Below, one piece after another: positions 24,680 to 33,186 of a DNA stretch of 64,000 bases. A program made the position numbers and the translations under genes. The stretch is from Novosphingobium sp. (lineage in GTDB: Bacteria > Pseudomonadota > Alphaproteobacteria > Sphingomonadales > Sphingomonadaceae), in contig JACKKY010000002.1 in the NCBI GenBank assembly GCA_024236175.1, positions 744,001 through 808,000 of the forward strand. Reading direction: 5' to 3'. The notes under the pieces were generated by a model. The model did no database searches and was not told the origin of the DNA. It was given only the letters and a program-made list of their open reading frames with translations. The first letter of the stretch is position 1, and each line of letters starts with the position of its first letter.

Positions 24680-26113
24680 GTGCTTAAATCAGCAGACACT
24701 GGCCTGCGGGCGGTGCCATTTCCGATCGACGATCCTGAGCGGATTCCGGCCCAGCGCTATTACGACGAAGAATTCTACCAGGCGGAGCTGGACCACCTGT
24801 GGCCGCATGCCTGGCAGATGGCCTGCCGGCTCGAGCAGATCCCCGAAGTCGGCGACTGGATCGAGTATACCAACGTCGGCCAGTCCGTCCTCATCGTGCG
24901 CACGAATGACGGGGTGAAAGCCTGGTACAATGCATGCCGCCACCGCGGCGTGCCGATCGCCGGCGGCACCACCGTTTGCTCCTCGCACAGCACGGCCTAC
25001 GGCAATTGCTCGAAGACCGGCTTCATCTGCCCGTTCCACGGCTGGCGGTGGAACATGGATGGCGAGAACACCATGATCTACGGCAAGCACCTGTTCAGCG
25101 AACGGCAGCTTGATGAGGACGACGTTAACCTCGTCCCGTGCCGCGTCGAAACCGCGATCGGCTGCGCCTGGATCAACTTCGACGACGATGCGCCGAGCCT
25201 ACGCGAATGCATCGGCCCGCTGATCGACCGGCTCGAAGCGCACAATGTCCACAAGCTGCGCGCGGAGTGGTGCTTCGGCACGGTCCTTCCGGCCAACTGG
25301 AAGATCGCGATGGAGGCCTTCATGGAAGGCTACCACGTGATGCAGACCCATCCCCAGCTCGAACGCGCGACCCCGTTCATGTACGGCAGCATGTACGAGC
25401 GCGAGCGTGGCCCGGTTCCGACGATGGTCGACGAGAGCCTTTCGAACGTCGAGAATCAGGAAATCCAGATCAAGTCGATGGAACTCCTGAGCGAAGGCAT
25501 GGCCGGCATGCTCCACGAGAAGGAAGTGGAGATCGCCCGGGGCCTCGTCGGCATGGAAGAAGGGCTTCCGGAAGACAAGAACCAGGCCATGTTCATGTGG
25601 CTGGCCATGGTCATGCAGCAGATCACCGAGCAGCTGCAGGCGAAGGGCGAACCGGTTCCCGATCTTTGCGCGGTCTCGCAGTCGGACCCGATCAGCGCGG
25701 TCGAGTTCCTGTTCCCGCATTATTTCCTGCTGCCCTATTTCAGCAGCTTCTCCGCCTATCGCATCCGCCCGCTGGGCCCGGAGGAATGCTTCTTCGAGAT
25801 CTGGTCGCTGACCATGTTCCCCGAGGGCGAGGAACCGGATCCGGTGATGGAGCCGACGGTGCTGCCTTTCGACAGCGCGGAGTTCCCGCCGATCCCCCGG
25901 CAGGACTATTCGAACATCCCGATCCAGCAGCGCGGCCTGCATGCCAAGGGCTTCGAATTCATGCGGCTGTCGAAGGATGTCGAAGGTCTTGTCAGCAACT
26001 ACCAGCGGATCATCGACGGCTATCTCGCCGGCGTTCCGCAGGACAAGCTGGCCACTGCGACCAACGAACTCGGCGGCAATTTCGACGGAGTCATCAAGGA
26101 CCTCGACATCTAG
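24680..26113 (+). CDS. Rieske non-haem iron oxygenase, alpha subunit (paralogue 1)
   Basis: A 477-residue ring-hydroxylating-type oxygenase alpha subunit. The [2Fe-2S] ligands are Cys86, His88, Cys117 and His120. The 28 residues between the two pairs exceed the usual 15-17 and contain two more Cys (100, 110). The mononuclear iron site is in NWKIAMEAFMEGYHVMQTH: His219 and His224, with Glu216 where naphthalene-dioxygenase types have the bridging Asp, as in carnitine oxygenase CntA. No beta subunit or reductase gene is nearby. Start GTG 24680 has GAGG 7 bp upstream and matches the paralogue's start; an in-frame GTG at 24674 is less likely. Confidence 0.92.
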   Translation: MLKSADTGLRAVPFPIDDPERIPAQRYYDEEFYQAELDHLWPHAWQMACRLEQIPEVGDWIEYTNVGQSVLIVRTNDGVKAWYNACRHRGVPIAGGTTVCSSHSTAYGNCSKTGFICPFHGWRWNMDGENTMIYGKHLFSERQLDEDDVNLVPCRVETAIGCAWINFDDDAPSLRECIGPLIDRLEAHNVHKLRAEWCFGTVLPANWKIAMEAFMEGYHVMQTHPQLERATPFMYGSMYERERGPVPTMVDESLSNVENQEIQIKSMELLSEGMAGMLHEKEVEIARGLVGMEEGLPEDKNQAMFMWLAMVMQQITEQLQAKGEPVPDLCAVSQSDPISAVEFLFPHYFLLPYFSSFSAYRIRPLGPEECFFEIWSLTMFPEGEEPDPVMEPTVLPFDSAEFPPIPRQDYSNIPIQQRGLHAKGFEFMRLSKDVEGLVSNYQRIIDGYLAGVPQDKLATATNELGGNFDGVIKDLDI

Positions 26114-26129
26114 CGGTCAAGCAGCTTTT

Positions 26130-26163
26130 CGGGGGCAGTCACGTAGTTTACGGTCTGCCCCCG
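26130..26163 (+). terminator. Stem-loop between the two Rieske genes
   Basis: Perfect 9-bp arms CGGGGGCAG / CTGCCCCCG around a 16-nt loop, 17 bp after the first Rieske stop. There is no strong T-tract, so it may attenuate rather than stop transcription into the second gene. Confidence 0.5.
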
Positions 26164-26275
26164 GCGTTCGCCATTCCCAAAGCGGATGAGCGGGTATATC
26201 GGTTCCGCTTTGGCATCCGCCGTATTGCCTGGGGCCGGCGTATCGCGGTCCGGCCTGCGCCTGGGAGAAGACTGA

Positions 26276-27718
26276 ATGCTCAAATCGACGGACAAGGGCC
26301 TGAGGGCCATACCCTTTCCGATGGACGATCCCGAACGGATCCCGGTCGAGCGATACTACGACGACGAATTCTACCAGGCGGAACTGGACCACCTGTGGCC
26401 GCATGTCTGGCAGATGGCCTGCCGGCTCGAGCAGATCCCCGAAGTCGGCGACTGGATCGAATACACCAATGTCGGCCAGTCCGTCCTGGTTGTCCGCACC
26501 AAGGATGGGGTGAAGGCCTGGTACAACGCCTGCCGCCACCGCGGCGTGCCGATCGCCGGCGGCACCACCGTCTGCTCCTCGCACAGCACCGCCTATGGCA
26601 ATTGCTCGAAGACCGGTTTCATCTGCCCGTTCCACGGCTGGCGGTGGAACATGGATGGCGAGAACACCATGGTCTACGGCAAGCACCTGTTCAGCGAACG
26701 GCAGCTTGAAGAGGACGACATCAACCTCGTGCCCTGCCGTGTCGAAACCGCGATCGGCTGCGCCTTCATCAATTTCGACGACGATGCGCCGAGCCTGCGC
26801 GAATGCCTGGGCCCCGTCCTCGATCGCTTCGAGGCGCACAACACCGGCATGCTGCGCGCTGAATGGCAGTTCGGCACGGTCCTTCCGGCCAACTGGAAGA
26901 TCGCGATGGAGGCCTTCATGGAAGGCTACCACGTGATGCAGACCCACCCGCAGCTCTACAAGGCGCACAGCGAAGCCCACATCGATTCCTACGACAACCC
27001 GGACGAAACGCAGAGTTCGGTGGCTGCTTCCCGCTCGGCCGCGAAAGGCACGTCGACCAAGGTCGAGGTCGCGGCGCAGTTCGAACATTTCGAGCTGTTG
27101 TGCGAAGGCATGGCGGGGATGATCCATCAGAAGGAGGTCGAGATTGCCCGCGAGCTGCTCGACGCCGACCTGCCCGAAGACGCGTCCGAAGGCCTGCCGC
27201 AGTGGTTCGGCCTGCTGATGCAGCAGATCACGGAACAGCTCCGCGCGAAGGGCGAACCGGTCCCCGACCTGATCAAGGTCAGCCAGTCCGACCCGGTCAA
27301 CGCCGTCGAGTTCCTGTTCCCGCACTTCTTCCTGTTGCCGGTGTTCAGCAGCATGTCCTCCTATCGGATCCGACCGCTCGGCCCCGAGAAGTGCTTCTTC
27401 GAAATCTGGTCGCTGACCCTGTTCCCGGAAGGCGAGGAGCCCGATCCGGTGATGGAACCGACGGTGCTGCCCTATGACAGCCCCGAGTTTCCGCCGATCC
27501 CCCGGCAGGACTATTCGAACATCCCGATCCAGCAGCGGGGCCTCCACGCCAAGGGCTTCGACTTCATGCGCCTGTCAAAGGCCACGGAAGGTCTCGTCAG
27601 CAATTACCAGCGGATCATCGACGGCTACCTGGCCGGCGTTCCGCAGGAGAAACTGGCCCTGGCCACCAACGAGCTCGGCGGCAATTTCGATGGCCCGATC
27701 AAGGACCTGGACATCTAG
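26276..27718 (+). CDS. Rieske non-haem iron oxygenase, alpha subunit (paralogue 2)
   Basis: A 480-residue paralogue of the preceding gene with identical metal-ligand numbering (Cys86, His88, Cys117, His120; Glu216, His219, His224) and the same long Rieske loop with two extra Cys. The first 220 and last 130 residues are nearly the same in both proteins; the part after the second iron His (about residues 228-265) is quite different and is longer here. ATG follows GGGAGAAGACTGA. The 162-bp gap with a hairpin suggests separate control or attenuation. The two could act on different substrates, or as a mixed oligomer. Confidence 0.92.
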   Translation: MLKSTDKGLRAIPFPMDDPERIPVERYYDDEFYQAELDHLWPHVWQMACRLEQIPEVGDWIEYTNVGQSVLVVRTKDGVKAWYNACRHRGVPIAGGTTVCSSHSTAYGNCSKTGFICPFHGWRWNMDGENTMVYGKHLFSERQLEEDDINLVPCRVETAIGCAFINFDDDAPSLRECLGPVLDRFEAHNTGMLRAEWQFGTVLPANWKIAMEAFMEGYHVMQTHPQLYKAHSEAHIDSYDNPDETQSSVAASRSAAKGTSTKVEVAAQFEHFELLCEGMAGMIHQKEVEIARELLDADLPEDASEGLPQWFGLLMQQITEQLRAKGEPVPDLIKVSQSDPVNAVEFLFPHFFLLPVFSSMSSYRIRPLGPEKCFFEIWSLTLFPEGEEPDPVMEPTVLPYDSPEFPPIPRQDYSNIPIQQRGLHAKGFDFMRLSKATEGLVSNYQRIIDGYLAGVPQEKLALATNELGGNFDGPIKDLDI

Positions 27719-27741
27719 GCCATTACCACCTTCGATTGACT

Positions 27742-27769
27742 CGTCATTCCCGCGATAGTGGGGATGACG
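27742..27769. repeat. Dispersed palindromic repeat
   Basis: CGTCATTCCCGCG...GGGGATGACG, a slightly decayed copy of the element at 11041-11068, downstream of the second Rieske gene. Confidence 0.75.
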
Positions 27770-27811
27770 AAGCCCGCTTCAAACAGGGCGAAAATCGCTC
27801 CGTAAGGACAA

Positions 27812-27843
27812 GGAAAGCCCCGGAATTGCTTCCGGGGCTTTCC
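27812..27843. terminator. Strong bidirectional terminator
   Basis: A perfect 14-bp stem (GGAAAGCCCCGGAA / TTCCGGGGCTTTCC) with a TTGC loop sits between the convergent Rieske and DUF1254/DUF1214-type genes. The A- and T-rich outer bases on both sides make it fit for both directions. Confidence 0.88.
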
Positions 27844-27875
27844 TCTTGCATTGGGCTTCGGGCGGGTGCGGCCCC

Positions 27876-29150
27876 TTACCAGTAGGGACGTTCCAGCAGA
27901 GCCCGCCGCCGCTCGCGGATGATTTCCTGCCGCTGCTCGGGCGTCACCATGGCGACGTCCTTCGGCAGGTGCTTCATCACGTCTGCGACTTTCACCTTTT
28001 CCACCTTGGGGATCGGCTGACTGTCGCAGCCGGTCCAGCGCCCCTGAACGGCACCGCGCGGATAACCGGCCGTGTCGAGCCAGTTCTTCACTCCCGGATC
28101 CTTAGCCGAAACCACAACGCGCAGCTTGCCGTCGCTGTCCGGCGCGGCCTGCGATCCGTTGAGGCTGGAGTGGTTGTTCAGCCAGTCGGTGGTCTCGTAG
28201 ATGTCGTTGGTCAGGATCAGCGAGCGGTACTGGCACACGTCCGGCACCGGCGATTCGATGATCAGCGCCTCGTCCTCGGCGAGATCGTAGGAGCCTTCGT
28301 AGTAGAACTGGCCTTCGAGCGCGCCGAAGCCGACGTCGAAGATCTTGAAGCTGTTGATGTAGCCTTCCTGCCGCAGCACCTCGACATGTTCGGGGAACAG
28401 CAGGCCCATGAAATTCATCTGCTGGGTCATGCTCAGCAGGCGCTGTTCCAGTTGCGCTGCCGGCGGACGCGGACGTCCTACCGGCCCGTCGACCCGTTCG
28501 ATGGAAATCGTCGGCGATTCCTCGTTCGACCAGTCGGAGCTCACCATCCGGAGCATGATCCGCGTCGCATCCGGGCTCAGCTCCCACCAGTCGCCAGCAT
28601 AGCCCTCGGGCTTTTTCTGGCTGACCAGCACGTCGTATCGGCCGTCGTCGTCAAGCTTCAGGCTCGAAAGGTGGAGATGCGAACGCGCCCCCCCTCCTGC
28701 CGCGGTCGGCGGCGTGACCTGGGCCAGCACCGAGTGGTTGAGCGTTCCGGCCTTGCCTCTGATCCGGTAGCTTGCGCCCGGCGTGACGAGCGTGCTGCGA
28801 TAGATCGTATCGGCATTGGGCTGGCCGACATTCAGCAGCAGTCCGATCGTCGGCACGAACTGAGGCGAATTGCCGTCTCCGCCAAGCGCCTCGATCGAGG
28901 AGCTGGCGATCGCCTCCAGCGCAAGCCGGGCGGCTTCCTGCCGGATTTGCGGATCGTTGCGCATATCCTCCGGCAGCTTGGCCAGGATCCGGTCGGGCAG
29001 GGTCTGCACGCTGTCGGCGAATTCCTGCCAACCGGGAACGGTCGATTTCTGGTGGGTTTCGGTCATGGTTTCTCCTGCGCGTGCGTTCAGCGGAAACACG
29101 GCGATGAGCAGTGCGGCTAGCCCAATGGTGAACAGTCTGCGTGTCGGCAC
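27876..29150 (-). CDS. Exported DUF1254/DUF1214-type protein
   Basis: A 424-residue protein with a Sec signal peptide (FTIGLAALLIAVFPLNARA). The C-terminal half (QYRSLILTNDIYETTDW, NNHSSLNGSQAAPDSDG, VVVSAKDPGVKNWLDT, RGAVQGRW) matches the DUF1214 domain; the N-terminal half is not clearly recognised. The biochemical role is unknown; relatives are often found near catabolic and sulfatase-type genes. Start GTG 29150 has GAGGGG 7 bp upstream. It lies 48 bp downstream of a LysR regulator in the same direction and may be its target. Confidence 0.72.
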   Translation of the reverse strand: MPTRRLFTIGLAALLIAVFPLNARAGETMTETHQKSTVPGWQEFADSVQTLPDRILAKLPEDMRNDPQIRQEAARLALEAIASSSIEALGGDGNSPQFVPTIGLLLNVGQPNADTIYRSTLVTPGASYRIRGKAGTLNHSVLAQVTPPTAAGGGARSHLHLSSLKLDDDGRYDVLVSQKKPEGYAGDWWELSPDATRIMLRMVSSDWSNEESPTISIERVDGPVGRPRPPAAQLEQRLLSMTQQMNFMGLLFPEHVEVLRQEGYINSFKIFDVGFGALEGQFYYEGSYDLAEDEALIIESPVPDVCQYRSLILTNDIYETTDWLNNHSSLNGSQAAPDSDGKLRVVVSAKDPGVKNWLDTAGYPRGAVQGRWTGCDSQPIPKVEKVKVADVMKHLPKDVAMVTPEQRQEIIRERRRALLERPYW

Positions 29151-29198
29151 GCGGCATCCCCTCTTCCTGGTTTTCTTTGGCGCGAGAGTGGCCCGCTC

Positions 29199-29990
29199 CT
29201 ACGAAGCGGTCAAGGAGGCTACCAGCGCTTTCACTTTCTTCTGCCGCCACTGCGGTAGCGGCGCGACCAGCCAGTAGGTCCGGCGGCATGGTTCGGGCTC
29301 GCTCGACAGGGCGATCCGGCCCGACTCGTTCCAGGTCGCGGCCAGCAGGGCCGGAACCCGGGCCCTGCCCAGCCCCGCCGCTGCCGCGGCAATCGCCAGC
29401 CCGGCATCTCCGACCGTCACCGGCGGGGTGTCCTCCTCGCCATCTCCGCCCGGATTGGGATCGCCCGGCCAGGCGATCCATTGCCCTTCCCCGACCGTCA
29501 CCCGCTCCGGCGGCCCCAGGGGGACGCCTTCCAGATCGCCCGGCCCGTCGGTCCAGCGGACCGCAAGGTCTAGATTGGCTTCGGTGAAATCGCTCATCTC
29601 CCCGTCGACGAGGACATAGCGCAGATGGGGATTCTCGGCCCGGAACGCGGCCAGGCGCGGCGCCAGCCAGGCTTCCGAGAAATCGCGCGGCGCCGCGATC
29701 GTGTAGACATGGCTCGACTGACCGGCCTGGATCGCCTGCACCGCATCCTCGAAATGGAGGAATCCGGTGCGCAGCGCTTCAAGGCCCGCGACCGCTTCCT
29801 CGGTCAGCTCCAGTCCCTTGCTGGTACGCCGGAACAGCACCACGCCCAGCAGGTCTTCCAGCGCGCGGATCTGCTGGCCGACCGCTGCCGGCGTGACCGC
29901 GAGTTCGTCGGCCGCGCGGGTGAACGAGAGATGCCGCGCAGCGGCATCGAACACCCTGAGGGCGTTGAGCGGCAAATGCGTGCGTTTCAT
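29199..29990 (-). CDS. LysR-type transcriptional regulator (GcvA-like)
   Basis: A 263-residue regulator. The N-terminal winged helix-turn-helix LNALRVFDAAARHLSFTRAADELAVTPAAVGQQIRALED is characteristic of the GcvA/AmpR branch; the periplasmic-binding-like effector domain follows but is somewhat shorter than the usual 300-residue total. It is the only DNA-binding regulator recognised in the window. It begins 11 bp after apaG and is followed by the DUF1254/DUF1214-type gene. The effector is unknown; a link to the Rieske/P450 region across the terminator is possible but not shown. Confidence 0.92.
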   Translation of the reverse strand: MKRTHLPLNALRVFDAAARHLSFTRAADELAVTPAAVGQQIRALEDLLGVVLFRRTSKGLELTEEAVAGLEALRTGFLHFEDAVQAIQAGQSSHVYTIAAPRDFSEAWLAPRLAAFRAENPHLRYVLVDGEMSDFTEANLDLAVRWTDGPGDLEGVPLGPPERVTVGEGQWIAWPGDPNPGGDGEEDTPPVTVGDAGLAIAAAAAGLGRARVPALLAATWNESGRIALSSEPEPCRRTYWLVAPLPQWRQKKVKALVASLTAS

Positions 29991-30001
29991 GGGGCTCGCG
30001 T

Positions 30002-30448
30002 TCAGCCCGCGGTGGCAGGCGCCGCCAGCGGGAAGAAGGGAATTGCGGCCATGATCTCGGTCCCGTCTTCGCGAAGGAAGGTATAGTGGCCTTCCATGCT
30101 GCCCTGCGACGTCGTGAGCGGACAGCCCGAAACATAATCGTGTGCCTCGCCGGGGCGCAGGATCGGCTGCTCGCCGACCACGCCGTCACCTTCGACGAGG
30201 TTCACCATGCCGCGACCGTCGGTGATCCGCCAGTGCCGCGTCATGAGCTGGATGGTCTCGTCTGAATCGTTCTCGATGCGGATGTGATAGACCCAGAACC
30301 ATTTCCCCGCCTCGATACGCGACTGCTCTGGCAGGAAATTGACGGCAACCCTCACAGTAATCCCGCCGCTCGACGGCGCACGCTCGCCGCCGGCGCCGTC
30401 GCTGACACTGACGGGCGTGATCGCGGTATGCTGGAAGAGCTCTTTCAT
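30002..30448 (-). CDS. apaG: ApaG domain protein
   Basis: A 148-residue ApaG (fibronectin-III-like) protein, named for cobalt/magnesium phenotypes in enterobacteria; biochemical role unsettled. VNFLPEQSRIEAGKWFWVYHIRIEN, LMTRHWRITDGRG, GVVGEQPILRPGEAHDYVSGCPL and SQGSMEGHYTF are strongly conserved family segments. It is about 20 residues longer than the common 125-130 because of a Gly/Ser-rich loop (DGAGGERAPSSGG) after the first strand. ATG 30448 is chosen because family members start with a similar MKELFQHTAIT stretch; a further upstream start would add 13 unlike residues. Confidence 0.93.
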   Translation of the reverse strand: MKELFQHTAITPVSVSDGAGGERAPSSGGITVRVAVNFLPEQSRIEAGKWFWVYHIRIENDSDETIQLMTRHWRITDGRGMVNLVEGDGVVGEQPILRPGEAHDYVSGCPLTTSQGSMEGHYTFLREDGTEIMAAIPFFPLAAPATAG

Positions 30449-30563
30449 GTCAGGCAGCAGGTTAGCGCGTGTTTTCGCAACCGACAACTGTGCTGCCGCT
30501 TCTGTCCTCTCCTTCCCCCCGCGGGAAGAGGAGCGCGAACCGCCAGCCGATGCGAGGCAGTCC

Positions 30564-31772
30564 CTAGAGCCCGGCCTTGATCAGCGCCTGGTCGAGGTCC
30601 TCGATCAGATCGTCGGGATCTTCCAGCCCCACATTCAGCCGCACCATGCCTTCGAACACGCCCATCGCCTCGCGCCCTTCCGGGCCCACCGAATGATGGG
30701 TCGTGGTCGCGGGGTGGCACATCAGCGAGCGCGAGTCGCCGATGTTGTTGGAGATGTCGATCAGTTCCAGCGCATCGAGCAGCGCCCAGGCCTGCTCGCG
30801 GCCGCCGTCGAGGATCACGGAGAAGATGGTCCCGCCCGTCTTCATCTGCTTCCTGGCAAGATCGTGCTGCGGATGGCTGCTGAGCCCGGGATGGAGTATC
30901 CGGGGGACGCGCCCCTCCATGAACTTGCCGACCCTGAGCGCATTCTCGCTCTGCCGCTGGGCGCGCAAATCGAGGGTCTCCATGCCCTTGAGCACCACCC
31001 AGGCGTTGAACGGCGACAGCGACGGACCGGTGTTGCGCTGGAACGGCAGCAGCTTTTCGGTGATGAATTCCTCCGAACCGCAGACCGCGCCGGCAAGCAC
31101 CCTGCCCTGCCCGTCCATCAGCTTGGTGGCGGAATAGGCGACGACGTCGGCGCCGAATTCCATCGGCCGCTGCAGCGCGGCGGTGCAGAAGGCGTTGTCG
31201 ACGACAGAGGTGATACCGTGCGCCTTCGCGAGCGAGCAGATATGCTCGATGTCGGCGATGTCCATCGTCGGGTTGGCCGGCGTCTCGAAGAAGAAGACCT
31301 TGGTGTTGGGCCGGATCGCGGCTTCCCATGCCGCGTTGTCGCGCGAATCGACCACCGTGCTCTCGATGCCGAAGCGCGGCAGCAGGTTGTCGATCACCCA
31401 GCGGCAGGGGCCGAACAGCGCGCGCGCCGCGACGAGATGGTCGCCCTGGCTGAGCTGGCACAGCAGCGTCGCCGTCATCGCCGCCATGCCCGAGGCCTGG
31501 GCGCGGCACGCCTCCGCCCCTTCGACCATGGCGATGCGTTCTTCCAGCATCTGCACGCTGGGGTTCTGCGTGCGCGAATAGGTCATGCCTTCGAGCTCGC
31601 CGGCGAAGCGGCCCGCGGCAATCGAAGCGTCGTCATAGGAATAGCCCGAGGTGAGGAACATCGCCTCGCTGGTCTCGCCCTGCTCCGAACGCCACGTGCC
31701 GGCGCGCACGGCGCGCGTTGCGGGGCGCCATTTCGACGTGATCGAGCGGTTCTGGCCGGTAGAGCGTTTCAT
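30564..31772 (-). CDS. metZ: O-succinylhomoserine sulfhydrylase
   Basis: A 402-residue Cys/Met-metabolism PLP enzyme that makes homocysteine from O-succinylhomoserine and sulfide. YSRTQNPSVQMLEERIAMVEGAEACRAQASGMAA, FFETPANPTMDI and YSATKLMDGQGRVLAGAV (PLP Lys in SATK) and SHPQHDLARKQM are typical of MetZ rather than of cystathionine gamma-lyases. ATG 31772 begins with KRSTGQNRSITSKWRPATRAVRAG, the usual start. Divergent from the glycosyltransferase at 31903. Housekeeping. Confidence 0.93.
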   Translation of the reverse strand: MKRSTGQNRSITSKWRPATRAVRAGTWRSEQGETSEAMFLTSGYSYDDASIAAGRFAGELEGMTYSRTQNPSVQMLEERIAMVEGAEACRAQASGMAAMTATLLCQLSQGDHLVAARALFGPCRWVIDNLLPRFGIESTVVDSRDNAAWEAAIRPNTKVFFFETPANPTMDIADIEHICSLAKAHGITSVVDNAFCTAALQRPMEFGADVVAYSATKLMDGQGRVLAGAVCGSEEFITEKLLPFQRNTGPSLSPFNAWVVLKGMETLDLRAQRQSENALRVGKFMEGRVPRILHPGLSSHPQHDLARKQMKTGGTIFSVILDGGREQAWALLDALELIDISNNIGDSRSLMCHPATTTHHSVGPEGREAMGVFEGMVRLNVGLEDPDDLIEDLDQALIKAGL

Positions 31773-31902
31773 GCGCTCGCCTCTAGGACCGGCTTGGGCG
31801 CTTCGCAAGCATCCGCTGCGACGACAGGTTGCATCGGCTGAACGGCGAAGCGAATCGATTGGCCATTGCCGCAAGGCGGCGGCCGAACTATCGGGCGCAG
31901 CA

Positions 31903-33186
31903 ATGGACAGCGCTCCGGCTTCCCGACGAGACCCGATAGGATGGAGCGCCATCATCGCGCTCGCTTTCCTCGCCCTCGTCTGGCACCGGCTCGGCATTCC
32001 TTCCCAGATCTATTTCGACGAAGTCCACTACGTCCACGCCGCGCGGCTGCTGCTTGAAGAACAGCGCGTCAATCTCGAACACCCGATGGTCGCCAAGGAA
32101 ATCATCGCCGCGGCTATCGTATTGCTCGGCGACCGCCCGCTGGCCTGGCGAATCCCCTCGGCATTGTTCGGCGCTTTCGGACTGTTCGCCTTCGGGCGGC
32201 TGCTGTGGTGGGCAAGCCGCCGCCGGTTCGCGACGCTCGCCGGCATGTTCCTGGTGGCGACCGGCTTCGCATGGTTCATCCAGAGCCGGATCGCGATGCT
32301 CGATATCTTCTCCGCGAGCCTGGGAATGGCGGGCCTGTGGCAATTCGCGGCAGCGCTCGGCCAGCCGCCGAGCGCGGCGCGCTGGCGGCTGGCAGCGACG
32401 GGCGTCCTCCTAGGGCTGGCGATGGGCGCGAAATGGAGCATCGTTCCGGCGGCGATGCTGCCGGGCCTCGCCTTCCTCGCCATCAGGCTGAGGAAGGAGG
32501 GCCGGCACTTTCTGACCGCCGCCCGGAGCGGCCCCGTCGCGGGCATTTCGCTGGTCGAGGCCGCGTTCTGGCTGGGGGTGCTTCCACTGGCCGTCTACTG
32601 GGCCACATACACGCCGGCCTTCTTCTTCAGGCACAGCCCCATCAGCCCGCTCGATTTCATCGGCCATCACCGCCACATGATCGAGCTTCAGGACAGCGTC
32701 ATTCAGCCGCACCCCTATCGCAGCGTCTGGTACCAGTGGATCGTGAACTGGCGGCCGGTCTGGTATCTCTACGAGCCGGTGGACGGCGTGCAACGCGGCG
32801 TGCTGCTGCTCGGCAATCCCTTCTCGATGCTGGCGGGCCTGCCCGCGCTCGCCTGGTGCCTGTGGGCCGGCATCCGCCGGCAGCGCATCGACGCCCTGGC
32901 CTTCGCCATGATGTACCTGACGAGCATCGGCATGTGGATCGTCTCGGAAAAGCCGGTGCAGTTCTATTACCACTACCTGATCCCGAGCACCTTCCTGATG
33001 GGGTGCCTGGCGCTTGCGCTGGATGCGATGTGGCAGGCTTCGGGCTTGCGGCGCTGGTCGGCAGCAGTGGCGATCGTCGTGACCGGCGGGATGTTCGCCT
33101 GGTTCTACCCGATCATCTCCGCCGCCCCGCTCGATGGAGGCGAGCAGGCCTTCGCCAAGTGGATGTGGCTGGACAGCTGGCGCTAG
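31903..33186 (+). CDS. PMT-type membrane mannosyltransferase (phospholipid-carrier-dependent)
   Basis: A 427-residue polytopic membrane protein of the protein O-mannosyltransferase / GT39 type. The catalytic-site loop carries the Asp-Glu pair in IYFDEVHYVHAARLLL (Asp39, Glu40), followed by NLEHPMVAKEI; about ten hydrophobic segments follow. It would use a polyprenyl-phosphate sugar and transfer to protein or glycan on the periplasmic side. ATG 31903 is preceded by CGGGCGCAGCA, a poor site, but earlier in-frame codons are Arg-rich. Its TAG stop (33184-33186) lies in a CTAG shared with the convergent gene's stop. Confidence 0.82.
   Translation: MDSAPASRRDPIGWSAIIALAFLALVWHRLGIPSQIYFDEVHYVHAARLLLEEQRVNLEHPMVAKEIIAAAIVLLGDRPLAWRIPSALFGAFGLFAFGRLLWWASRRRFATLAGMFLVATGFAWFIQSRIAMLDIFSASLGMAGLWQFAAALGQPPSAARWRLAATGVLLGLAMGAKWSIVPAAMLPGLAFLAIRLRKEGRHFLTAARSGPVAGISLVEAAFWLGVLPLAVYWATYTPAFFFRHSPISPLDFIGHHRHMIELQDSVIQPHPYRSVWYQWIVNWRPVWYLYEPVDGVQRGVLLLGNPFSMLAGLPALAWCLWAGIRRQRIDALAFAMMYLTSIGMWIVSEKPVQFYYHYLIPSTFLMGCLALALDAMWQASGLRRWSAAVAIVVTGGMFAWFYPIISAAPLDGGEQAFAKWMWLDSWR

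Noticed and set aside
24680..27718. Rieske duplication by a transposon
   Set aside because: No IS ends, target repeats or transposase near either copy.
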